Source: Bacillota bacterium (GTDB taxonomy: Bacteria; Bacillota; Clostridia; Oscillospirales; Butyricicoccaceae). From it: a DNA stretch of 15,218 nt. Position numbers and translations under genes: made by a program. Shown here piece after piece: positions 1 through 6,911 of this stretch. Location: positions 1-15,218 of the forward strand of contig JAUZPW010000011.1 in the NCBI GenBank assembly GCA_030705725.1, written 5' to 3'. A model generated the notes under the pieces. The model was not told the origin of the DNA and searched no databases. It worked only from the letters and a program-made list of their open reading frames with translations. Each line of letters begins with the position of its first letter. Within the stretch, counting starts at the first letter, position 1.

Positions 1-1584
1 GAGGGCGTTTATATGAATTCCGTTCTGCCTTCCGGGGCGAATATCCAGCCGCCCTGCTATATCGGGAAAAACGTCGTTATCAGAAAAGGCGCGGTGATCG
101 GCCCGTATGCGGTTATCGACGACGGAAGCGTGATAGACGGCGGCGCGGTTGTGGAACGCTCCGTGGTCGACAAAGCGCATATTGCTCCGAACAGCTCGCT
201 TTTCGGGGCTATCGTATCCAGAGCGGCGGTAATCAGGGAGGGAACGGGGCTCTCGGAAGGCTCGGTCATTGGAGAGGGCACCGTAATCGGCGAAGGGGCG
301 GTCGTTTACGAGGGAGTGCGCGTCTGGCCGAGAAAGCTTGTCGCGCCCGGCTCGCATGTCCATTACAACATTATGACGGGGTCGCCCCAGAACGGGCTTT
401 CGTTTGAGGGGCCGGGCATTCTGACAGGTGAAATAAACGCCGACATGACGCCCGAAATACTGATGGGGATTGGTTCTTACCTGGGCGAGAACAAGGAATG
501 CGGAGTGGGGTTCGCGGGAGGGAGAGCCGCCGAAATGCTCGCGGGGGCGCTTATTGCCGGAATCGAGGCCGCGGGAGGCACCGCCGTCGTCACGGACGCG
601 AAGCTTGCTTCCGCAATGTCCTTTGCGGCCAGGCTTTACCGCTTTCCGGCTTCCGTGTTCCTGAAGCAGAAGGAAAGCTACGCGGATATTTACATCTTTG
701 ATTCAAACGGTCTTCTGATGAAAAAGGATCAGCGCAGGAAAATGGCCGCGGCGGTGACGCGCGGAGAAATTTCCCGCGCGGCGGCTCCGCAGTCCGGCGG
801 AAGGCGGGATATTACGGGGCTTATGCGCTCTTACGCCGCGACTTACGCTCTGGTTGATCTCGGCGGTTTTTCCTGCTCGGTGCAGGACACGGCTCAGAAC
901 GCGCCGCTTGCCGAAGCTCTGACCATGTGCGGAGCCTCCGTATCGCCCGCGAAACGCAAAAAGCTGCCTTCTTTTGAACTGGCGGACGACGGGATGGCGC
1001 TCTGCGCTTACGACGAGGAGGGGAAATATGCCGACGCGGGGCATATGTATGTGCTTTCGGCAGTTTGCGCTGTTAAAAACGGGAAAGGCGAGAGCGTTAC
1101 GGCTTATTTCGACGCTCCGAATATCTTGGAGGCGGCGGTTTACAGCTGCGGGGGAAAGGTAAACCGCGTTTCGAGAGAAAACGCCGGGCAGGACACGGCA
1201 ATAAGGGATCAGACATTTTTGCGGGACGGCGTCAGCGCGGCGCTTAATATAGCCTTATATTTAATTACGAGCGGTGAAAGCCTTAAAAGCGCGCTTGCGG
1301 CGATTCCGGATTTTTACACTGCGACGCGCGAAATCGACGTAAGCCGCAACCGGGCGTCAATGATGCAGGCCCTGCTTCAGGAATGCGCGGGAGTAAAACG
1401 CGAGCTCTGCGACGGGGTCAAACTTTGCGTAGACTCGGGTTGGGTGCATATTTCGCCGCTTGACCGCATATCAAGACTTAAGGTAACAAGCGAAGGGATG
1501 AACTCCGAAATAGCGGGGGAACTCTGCGATATGTTCTCCGAACGGCTCAAAAAGCTCGACCAGCGCGGCGGAACCATCTCTTGA
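1..1584 (+). CDS. NDP-sugar pyrophosphorylase / phosphomannomutase-like protein, 5' partial
   Basis: The frame is open from base 1, with four codons before the ATG at 13, so the true start and an expected N-terminal nucleotidyltransferase domain lie outside the window. The visible 527 residues begin with hexapeptide repeats of the left-handed beta-helix type (runs such as IGKNVVI, IGPYAVI, IGEGTVI, roughly residues 20-110). A region resembling the alpha/beta domains of phosphohexomutases follows (about 130-520). Full-length relatives are annotated as mannose-1-phosphate guanylyltransferase / phosphomannomutase fusions of about 800 residues. The TASHNP-type phosphoserine loop and the DGDxDR metal loop of active mutases are not recognisable, so the mutase part is probably inactive or regulatory. 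A role in nucleotide-sugar supply for wall or capsule glycans is inferred. Family call good, exact substrate unknown. The next gene starts 213 nt downstream from its own promoter. Confidence 0.8.
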   Translation, partial: EGVYMNSVLPSGANIQPPCYIGKNVVIRKGAVIGPYAVIDDGSVIDGGAVVERSVVDKAHIAPNSSLFGAIVSRAAVIREGTGLSEGSVIGEGTVIGEGAVVYEGVRVWPRKLVAPGSHVHYNIMTGSPQNGLSFEGPGILTGEINADMTPEILMGIGSYLGENKECGVGFAGGRAAEMLAGALIAGIEAAGGTAVVTDAKLASAMSFAARLYRFPASVFLKQKESYADIYIFDSNGLLMKKDQRRKMAAAVTRGEISRAAAPQSGGRRDITGLMRSYAATYALVDLGGFSCSVQDTAQNAPLAEALTMCGASVSPAKRKKLPSFELADDGMALCAYDEEGKYADAGHMYVLSAVCAVKNGKGESVTAYFDAPNILEAAVYSCGGKVNRVSRENAGQDTAIRDQTFLRDGVSAALNIALYLITSGESLKSALAAIPDFYTATREIDVSRNRASMMQALLQECAGVKRELCDGVKLCVDSGWVHISPLDRISRLKVTSEGMNSEIAGELCDMFSERLKKLDQRGGTIS

Positions 1585-1592
1585 CAAATTTA

Positions 1593-1621
1593 TGTACAAA
1601 AGACGCAGAGCGTGCTATAAT
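1593..1621 (+). promoter_or_regulatory. Promoter of rnj, extended -10 type
   Basis: The -10 element TATAAT at 1616-1621 is preceded by TG plus one base, giving a perfect extended -10 (TGCTATAAT from 1613). A -35 match TGTACA (4 of 6) lies at 1593-1598, exactly 17 nt away. Transcription should begin near 1628, leaving a leader of about 170 nt before rnj. Confidence 0.75.
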
Positions 1622-1695
1622 ATTCTAATATGAGGCTTTTTTGCCTGTTTTATTAAGAATTTTATTTGTTTCATATATATAAAATTTGCGCCGGC

Positions 1696-1754
1696 CACGA
1701 CTCAGGCGGATGCCTGCGTCATGCTTTTGCAGCCTTTTGGCATTACAAAAGGCT
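1696..1754 (+). promoter_or_regulatory. Tandem hairpins in the rnj 5' leader
   Basis: The first hairpin pairs 1696-1707 with 1712-1723 around a GGAT loop: ten pairs with two mismatches. The second pairs AGCCTTTTG (1731-1739) perfectly with CAAAAGGCT (1746-1754) around a 6-nt loop. A run of seven T at 1771-1777 touches the AGGAG ribosome binding site at 1778-1782. The T run is too far from the second stem for a standard terminator, so an mRNA-stability or translation-control role is inferred. No known riboswitch consensus was recognised. Confidence 0.5.
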
Positions 1755-1797
1755 TACATAATCATTGTTATTTTTTTAGGAGAAGTGAAATATTGAA

Positions 1798-3456
1798 ATG
1801 GCAGAAAAACTGAAAATTATCCCCCTCGGCGGGCTTAACGAAATCGGCAAGAACATGACCGTTATTGAGTTCGGCGGGGATATTATCGTTGTCGACTGCG
1901 GCCTTGCGTTTCCCGACGAGGAAATGCTTGGGGTCGATCTTGTAATACCCGACATCACGTATTTGAAAAAGCACAAGAGCCGGATCAGGGGGCTCATCCT
2001 GACGCACGGACACGAGGACCACATCGGCGCTATTCCTTACGTTCTGAAAGCGATCAATATTCCCATATACTGCACGAAGCTTACGGCGGGAATTATCGAA
2101 TCAAGGCTGCTGGAGCACAAAATGGCCGATAAGGTCAAAATTAACCGCAGAGGCCCCGGAGATCATATTAAGCTCGGATGCTTCGACGTCGAATTTATCA
2201 ACACGAACCATTCGATCGCCGATTCCGTTGCGCTTGCTATTACAACCCCGATCGGAACCGTAATCCACACGGGCGATTTTAAGATAGACACGACGCCGGT
2301 CGGCGGAGAAATGATCGACCTCGCTCGTTTCGGCGAGCTTGGAAAACAGGGCGTGCTGCTTTTAATGTCGGACTCGACGAACGCCGAAAGGCGCGGGCAC
2401 ACCATGAGCGAAAAAAGCGTAGGCGAGGCGTTCGACGTGCAGTTTAAAAACTGCGACCAACGGATTCTCGTGGCGACGTTCGCGTCAAACGTTCACCGGC
2501 TGCAGCAGATTATCGACGTCGCCGTGAAATACGGGCGCAAGGTCGCGATTTCGGGGCGGTCAATGGAAAACATCATGAACGTCGCGATGAATCTGAATTA
2601 TCTGACTGTTCCGAAAGGCGTTCTTATAGATCTTCCCACTATAAACCGTTATCCCAAAAACAAGCTCTGCATCATTACGACCGGAAGTCAGGGCGAGCCG
2701 ATGTCGGCGCTTCACAGGATGGCGTTTTCGGCTCACAAGCAGGTGGAGGTCGGCGTCGGAGACCGGATACTGATAGCGGCGTCGCCTATTCCCGGCAATG
2801 AGAAATCGGTTTACCGTCTCATTAACGAGCTTATGAAAAAGGGCGCGGACGTGGTTTACGAGCGCCTCGCTGAAATCCACGTTTCGGGGCATGCCTGCCA
2901 GGAGGAGCTAAGAACTATTCTCGCGCTTACGAAGCCCAAATACTTTATGCCGGTTCACGGCGAATTCCGGCACCTCAAATACCATTCCGACCTCGCGCGG
3001 CAGACGGGTATCGACCGGAAAAACATCTTTGTGGGCGATACGGGGCGCATCCTCGAGATTACGAAGCAAACGGCCAAGTTTTCGGGCGCCGTTCAGACCG
3101 GCTGCGTGATGATCGACGGGCTCGGCGTCGGCGACGTCGGAAACGCGGTGCTGAGAGACCGCAAGCATCTTTCCGAGGACGGCCTGATAATCGTAACCGT
3201 GACAATGGACGGCTCGAACGGGCAGGTGCTCGCGGGGCCGGACGTTTTATCGAAAGGTTTCATATACACCCGCGAAGCCGACCCGATCATGGACGAGGCA
3301 AAGAAAGTCGCCGAAAGGTCGCTTGACAAATGCTCCAAGCAAAAGATCATGGACTGGGCGACTATTAAAATGGCGATAAAGGACGATCTGTCGGGCTTTT
3401 TATATAAGAAAACGAAGCGCAGCCCGCTTATCCTGCCGATTATAATGGAAATATAA
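1798..3456 (+). CDS. rnj: Ribonuclease J
   Basis: A 552-residue metallo-beta-lactamase-fold RNase of the beta-CASP family, the usual RNase J length. It has 5'-to-3' exonuclease and endonuclease activity in mRNA decay and rRNA maturation in the cytoplasm. The zinc motif HGHEDH is at residues 70-75, the next histidine in NTNHS near 138, and HTGDF at 157-161. Motif-B-like SDSTNAE lies near 191, HVSGHA at 361-366 and PVHGEFRHL at 385-393. The C-terminal domain follows. ATG 1798 gives the standard family N-terminus (KLKIIPLGGLNEIGKNM), but the AGGAG site ends 15 nt upstream, which is long; a TTG at 1793, better spaced, opens only a six-codon frame. The gene is monocistronic, with its own promoter and a shared downstream terminator. 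Whether it is RNase J1 or J2 type cannot be told here; the metal ligands are intact, so activity is expected. Confidence 0.96.
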   Translation: MAEKLKIIPLGGLNEIGKNMTVIEFGGDIIVVDCGLAFPDEEMLGVDLVIPDITYLKKHKSRIRGLILTHGHEDHIGAIPYVLKAINIPIYCTKLTAGIIESRLLEHKMADKVKINRRGPGDHIKLGCFDVEFINTNHSIADSVALAITTPIGTVIHTGDFKIDTTPVGGEMIDLARFGELGKQGVLLLMSDSTNAERRGHTMSEKSVGEAFDVQFKNCDQRILVATFASNVHRLQQIIDVAVKYGRKVAISGRSMENIMNVAMNLNYLTVPKGVLIDLPTINRYPKNKLCIITTGSQGEPMSALHRMAFSAHKQVEVGVGDRILIAASPIPGNEKSVYRLINELMKKGADVVYERLAEIHVSGHACQEELRTILALTKPKYFMPVHGEFRHLKYHSDLARQTGIDRKNIFVGDTGRILEITKQTAKFSGAVQTGCVMIDGLGVGDVGNAVLRDRKHLSEDGLIIVTVTMDGSNGQVLAGPDVLSKGFIYTREADPIMDEAKKVAERSLDKCSKQKIMDWATIKMAIKDDLSGFLYKKTKRSPLILPIIMEI

Positions 3457-3520
3457 CCGCAGGTTTTGTCCGCCCTCCGGGAAGCATCGGGGGGATTAGG
3501 TTCCCTCTCAAACAGCCAAA

Positions 3521-3552
3521 ACGGCCCGCCTGCGTTTTGCAGGGCGGGCCGT
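3521..3552. terminator. Bidirectional rho-independent terminator between convergent rnj and folT
   Basis: ACGGCCCGCC (3521-3530) pairs with GGCGGGCCGT (3543-3552). The stem continues inward as TGC/GCA with one bulged G, leaving a loop of GTTTT. On the plus strand a moderately T-rich stretch follows; on the minus strand the stem is followed by TTTTGG. It lies 65 nt after the rnj stop and 51 nt past the folT stop, so it can serve both. Confidence 0.75.
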
Positions 3553-3602
3553 CTATTTATAAAAAAGTATATCCCGGGGACAGTAACGGGGCCGTTTAAG
3601 AC

Positions 3603-4136
3603 TTAATAACTGTTTGCTATCGGCTTTGAAATCAAAGAGAACAGCACTGTCTGGGCTATCAGAAAGACCGATCTTGTCAGAATCTTTTGAGCAAGAACCG
3701 CCCCCCAGTCGAGGTGGCGGAGCATAGTCAGCCACGCAGTGTCAAGGCCTACGTCGACAACAATCGCGGCAATAAGAAACGTAAAGAAAACGCGCTTAAC
3801 GGTGGGCTTTTTATTATTCAGCATGAACCCGTATATGAGCCCCTTCGCAAGCGCCGAAACGGTGAAAAGGGAGCTTACGGCGAGACCGCGGGAAACGACG
3901 AGCGAACCGAGCATATCCCCCGCCACAAGAACGGCGCCGCCTAAAAACGGGCCGAACAGGTAGCCGGCAAGGGCGTTGGGGAGAAACTGGAGGCTCAACC
4001 GGTCGATCCCGCCCGGAGTGTAAACGGCCAGAAGCCTTGAGAAAATGACGTCAAGCGCTATAAGCAGCGCCGCCATCAGCAGGTTGTTGATTTTGCGCGT
4101 GAAAACCTCCCCCTTCCGAATTAACGGCTTTAGCAT
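3603..4136 (-). CDS. folT: Folate-family ECF transporter S component (FolT-like)
   Basis: A hydrophobic protein of up to 177 residues with five or six predicted membrane segments, typical of S components, which bind a vitamin and work with the EcfA-EcfA'-EcfT energy module encoded elsewhere. FolT-like features are the first helix ending in FSRLLAVY, the segment FLPNALAGYLFGPFLGG, the acidic GDMLGS and the DTAWLTML stretch. Folate is the best substrate guess; another vitamin is possible. The start is uncertain. ATG 4136 falls on the predicted transcription start, whereas the strong ribosome binding site (AAGGGGGAGG, 4115-4106) is inside this frame and is followed by ACG at 4100 rather than a normal start. 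The next in-frame ATG is at 4076, within the first membrane helix. No tetrahydrofolate riboswitch was recognised upstream. The gene is convergent with rnj and divergent from gdpP. Confidence 0.78.
   Translation of the reverse strand: MLKPLIRKGEVFTRKINNLLMAALLIALDVIFSRLLAVYTPGGIDRLSLQFLPNALAGYLFGPFLGGAVLVAGDMLGSLVVSRGLAVSSLFTVSALAKGLIYGFMLNNKKPTVKRVFFTFLIAAIVVDVGLDTAWLTMLRHLDWGAVLAQKILTRSVFLIAQTVLFSLISKPIANSY
4106..4115 (-). promoter_or_regulatory. Strong ribosome binding site inside the folT frame
   Basis: Read on the minus strand this is AAGGGGGAGG, a near-ideal Shine-Dalgarno sequence, 30 nt after the predicted transcription start. Five bases later comes the in-frame codon ACG (4100-4098), not ATG, GTG or TTG. 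See the finding on the folT start. Confidence 0.55.
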
Positions 4137-4142
4137 ACCAAT

Positions 4143-4171
4143 AGAATAGGAATTTTACTTAAGCATGTCAA
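4143..4171 (-). promoter_or_regulatory. Promoter of folT
   Basis: On the minus strand a perfect -35 TTGACA (4171-4166) is separated by 17 nt from the -10 TATTCT (4148-4143, 5 of 6). The predicted transcription start is at about 4136, the same base as the only upstream ATG. Confidence 0.7.
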
Positions 4172-4193
4172 CATAAATATCGTCATAAACCTG

Positions 4194-4222
4194 TAGAAAA
4201 ACGGAAAAGATTGAGGTATAAT
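4194..4222 (+). promoter_or_regulatory. Promoter of the gdpP-ftsH operon
   Basis: TATAAT at 4217-4222 lies 17 nt after TAGAAA at 4194-4199 (4 of 6 to the -35 consensus). The start would be near 4229, giving a leader of about 120 nt before gdpP. The stretch 4137-4350 is a divergent intergenic region; apart from this and the folT promoter it shows only the gdpP ribosome binding site. Confidence 0.65.
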
Positions 4223-4350
4223 AACCGCAAAGCACTTTAATATTCGTATCAGGAACGTTATTTCCAGCAGGGCCGGACGGTTTACGCTTTTATCTTTTCC
4301 TGTTAAATACTCATAATACCGTAAACATCATTTTGAAAGGGGCTGCACCG

Positions 4351-6351
4351 GTGGATAAAAAGTTTTCCAGGCTCATTGAGCCGGGGTTCAGGTTTTATTT
4401 TCTGGTGCTTTTGATTTTCTCGGCGGCAAGCACGTTTTTTTCCGTCAAGCTGGCCCTTATTCAGTTTTGCTCCGCGGTACTTATTTATCTGTTTTACAGG
4501 CGGGAGAATGTCAGACGGCGGCGAAAAATAGTTAAATACGTTGAGTCGCTGACATATAACGTTAACGACGTCACCAAAACCTCGGTGCTTAATTATCCGC
4601 TGCCGATGATGATACTGGACGCGGTCAGCGAAGAGATCCTGTGGTGCAACGACAATTTTCACACGGTTACCGGAAACCGCGACCAGGTTTTCGGAAACAA
4701 GGTGTCGGAGGTTATTCCGGGATTCGACGCGCGGTGGGTGATTGAGGGAAAAACCGTTTATCCGAGAGGTGTCACGATCGGAGATAAGATTTTCGACGTC
4801 CACGGCAACCTTTTCAGGCCGCATTCCTCAGTGAACGGACGCGGGATGCTGTCAACTCTCTTTTTTATCGACAAAACCGATTACGAACGGCTTAAAAAGG
4901 AGCACGCCGAAATCAGGCCGGTCATTTCGATAATCATGATCGATAATTACGAAGAGCTGCTCAAAAATTCGACCGACAAGGAAAAATCTCAGATTCTGGC
5001 TGAAATAGACAATGTCGTGACAACCTGGGCGACCCCCGCGGACGGCGTTTTGCGCAAGTTCGACAGGGACAGGTATCTTTTTATTTTCGAAGAAAAAGCC
5101 ATGGAAAGCTTTTTGAACGATAAGTTCCAGATTCTTGACAAGGTGAGGGCTATCCAGAGCAGAGAGGGAATTACGGCGACGCTGAGCATCGGCATCGGCT
5201 GCGACGGCGCGCATCTGAGCGAAAATCTGGGCTTCGCGAGCCTTGCCATCGATATGGCTTTATCGCGCGGAGGAGACCAGGCGGTTATAAAAAACCGGTT
5301 CAGCTTCGAATTTTTCGGCGGGCAGGTGCAGACGCCGGAAAAACGCACGAAGGTTCGCTCGCGCGTGATGGCAAACTCCTTTGTTCAGATCATAAAGGAT
5401 TCCAAAAAGGTTTATATAATGGGCCACAAAGTATCGGACATCGACAGCGTCGGCTCCTCCTGCGGCATAGTTTGTCTCGCGAGAAAGCTCAACATCCCGG
5501 CGTTTATCGTCGCCGATACCGACGAAACCTCGGCCCAGCCGCTCATAACCCGGCTTAAAGGAATTCCCGAATACCGGGAGGTTTTCATTACGCCGGAGGA
5601 CGCGATACTTTATTCGGATTCAAGCACGCTGCTTATCGTTATGGACACAAACAAGCCCGATTACGTCGAGTCCCCGCAGCTTCTTTCAGCCGTGAACAGG
5701 GTAGCGGTCATTGACCATCACAGACGTTCGGCAAACTATATCGACAAGTGCGTTATTAATTTCCACGAGCCTTATTCGTCGTCGTCGGCGGAGCTTGTTA
5801 CCGAGCTTTTGCAGTACACCGTTACGCCGCAGGAAATCCTGCGCGTCGAGGCGGAAGCGCTGCTCGGGGGAATTGTGCTCGACTCAAAGTGGTTTACGAT
5901 AAGGACCGGCGTGCGTACCTTTGAAGCGGCCGCTTATCTCAGGAGGATAGGCGCGGACACGGTCGAAGTCAAAAAAATGTTCCAAAGCGATCTGATCGAA
6001 TACAAGCTGAGGCATGACCTTGCGTCAAATGTGGAGATTTACAGGGGTGACGCCGCCATCGCGGTTTACGGCGGGAATGCCGACCGCGCGGTAGCGGCTC
6101 AGGCCGCGGACGATCTGCTGAGCATTTCGGGGATACGCGCTTCCTTCGTCGTGTTAAACGATGAGGACACGGTCGTAATCTCAGCCAGGTCGCTGGGACA
6201 GGTAAACGTCCAGTTTATTATGGAAAAGCTCGGCGGCGGCGGAAATCTTACTACGGCGGGGGCGCAGCTTTACGGCGCTCAGATAGAAGGCGCGGTGCAG
6301 AGGCTCAGGGATGCTTACGACAGCTACCTTGAGGAAAGAAAAGAAAGGTGA
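4351..6351 (+). CDS. gdpP: Cyclic-di-AMP phosphodiesterase GdpP
   Basis: A membrane-bound enzyme that hydrolyses c-di-AMP to pApA, controlling osmotic and wall homeostasis. From GTG 4351 it has 666 residues, the normal length. Two N-terminal membrane helices (about 14-50) are followed by a basic stretch, a PAS domain (about 75-155), a degenerate GGDEF domain (about 188-300, with DRDRYLFIF in place of GGDEF), a DHH domain and a C-terminal DHHA1 domain. The DHH domain keeps HKVSDID (359-365), MDTN (431-434) and DHH (455-457). The DHHA1 glycine loop reads GGGGN (628-632), where relatives usually have histidine after the glycines. GTG 4351 is chosen because GAAAGGGG (4335-4342) ends 8 nt upstream; the TTG at 4333 has no such site. 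It is the first gene of the operon, with its stop 5 nt before rplI, an arrangement common in Firmicutes. Confidence 0.93.
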   Translation: MDKKFSRLIEPGFRFYFLVLLIFSAASTFFSVKLALIQFCSAVLIYLFYRRENVRRRRKIVKYVESLTYNVNDVTKTSVLNYPLPMMILDAVSEEILWCNDNFHTVTGNRDQVFGNKVSEVIPGFDARWVIEGKTVYPRGVTIGDKIFDVHGNLFRPHSSVNGRGMLSTLFFIDKTDYERLKKEHAEIRPVISIIMIDNYEELLKNSTDKEKSQILAEIDNVVTTWATPADGVLRKFDRDRYLFIFEEKAMESFLNDKFQILDKVRAIQSREGITATLSIGIGCDGAHLSENLGFASLAIDMALSRGGDQAVIKNRFSFEFFGGQVQTPEKRTKVRSRVMANSFVQIIKDSKKVYIMGHKVSDIDSVGSSCGIVCLARKLNIPAFIVADTDETSAQPLITRLKGIPEYREVFITPEDAILYSDSSTLLIVMDTNKPDYVESPQLLSAVNRVAVIDHHRRSANYIDKCVINFHEPYSSSSAELVTELLQYTVTPQEILRVEAEALLGGIVLDSKWFTIRTGVRTFEAAAYLRRIGADTVEVKKMFQSDLIEYKLRHDLASNVEIYRGDAAIAVYGGNADRAVAAQAADDLLSISGIRASFVVLNDEDTVVISARSLGQVNVQFIMEKLGGGGNLTTAGAQLYGAQIEGAVQRLRDAYDSYLEERKER

Positions 6352-6356
6352 TTTTA

Positions 6357-6803
6357 ATGAAAGTAATTCTGCTTACAGATATTCAGGGAAAAGGAAAGAA
6401 AGGGCAGCTCGCGGAGGTTTCGGAGGGATATGCCAGAAACTATCTGTTCCCGAGAAAAATGGCGTCGGAAGCGAACGCGGACGCCCTGAACGCGATCAAA
6501 AGCCAGGACGAGGCCAAGCGCCGCAAAGCGGAGCAGGAAAAGAAGGCGGCTGCAGCGCTTTCGGAGAAGCTTAAATCCACGCCTGTCAAAATTTATGCCA
6601 AGGCGGGCGCCGGAGGAAGGCTTTTCGGCTCGGTGACGACGAAGGAAATATCGGAGGCGCTTAAGGCCCAGCACGGGATAGAGCTTGACAAGCACAAGCT
6701 CGCCCAGGACGATCCCATTAAGAATTTCGGCACCTTCGAGGTTAAAGCCAGACTTTACCCCGAAATCACCGGCACGGTCTACGTTATCGTGGCCGAGGCA
6801 TAA
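6357..6803 (+). CDS. rplI: 50S ribosomal protein L9
   Basis: A 148-residue protein with the family N-terminus MKVILLTDIQGKGKKG and the signature GYARNYLFPRKMA near residues 23-35. A charged connecting helix (about 40-75) and a C-terminal domain with GRLFGSVT follow. It binds 23S rRNA on the large subunit and influences reading-frame maintenance. ATG 6357 is preferred over the in-frame GTG at 6348 because it gives the family N-terminus and the site AAAGGTG (6344-6350) lies 6 nt upstream. The gene is 5 nt after gdpP and 108 nt before dnaB, as in the conserved gdpP-rplI-dnaB block. Length and motifs are ordinary. Confidence 0.97.
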   Translation: MKVILLTDIQGKGKKGQLAEVSEGYARNYLFPRKMASEANADALNAIKSQDEAKRRKAEQEKKAAAALSEKLKSTPVKIYAKAGAGGRLFGSVTTKEISEALKAQHGIELDKHKLAQDDPIKNFGTFEVKARLYPEITGTVYVIVAEA

Positions 6804-6911
6804 TTTGCAGGGATTGACGGGGCGGCTTTACGTCCCTTCGGTTTGATATTTTAAGGCGGGTTTCGGCGTCCGGGGCGCAAAGCCCGGCGCGGTTTGAAAG
6901 GAACGACTGAT

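Noticed and set aside
1581..1586. Perfect TTGACA overlapping the stop codon of the first gene, as the rnj -35 element.
   Set aside because: It lies 29 nt from TATAAT at 1616, and no -10 occurs 16-18 nt after it; TGTACA at 1593 with exact 17-nt spacing fits better.
4137..4200. Tetrahydrofolate riboswitch upstream of folT.
   Set aside because: The predicted transcription start is at about 4136, leaving no room for an aptamer upstream of the frame, and no conserved riboswitch core was seen on the minus strand.
6804..6911. Promoter (TTGACG at 6814) or terminator between rplI and dnaB.
   Set aside because: No -10 element lies at suitable distance. The hairpin CCGGG/CCCGG (6870-6887) is only 5 bp and lacks a T run.
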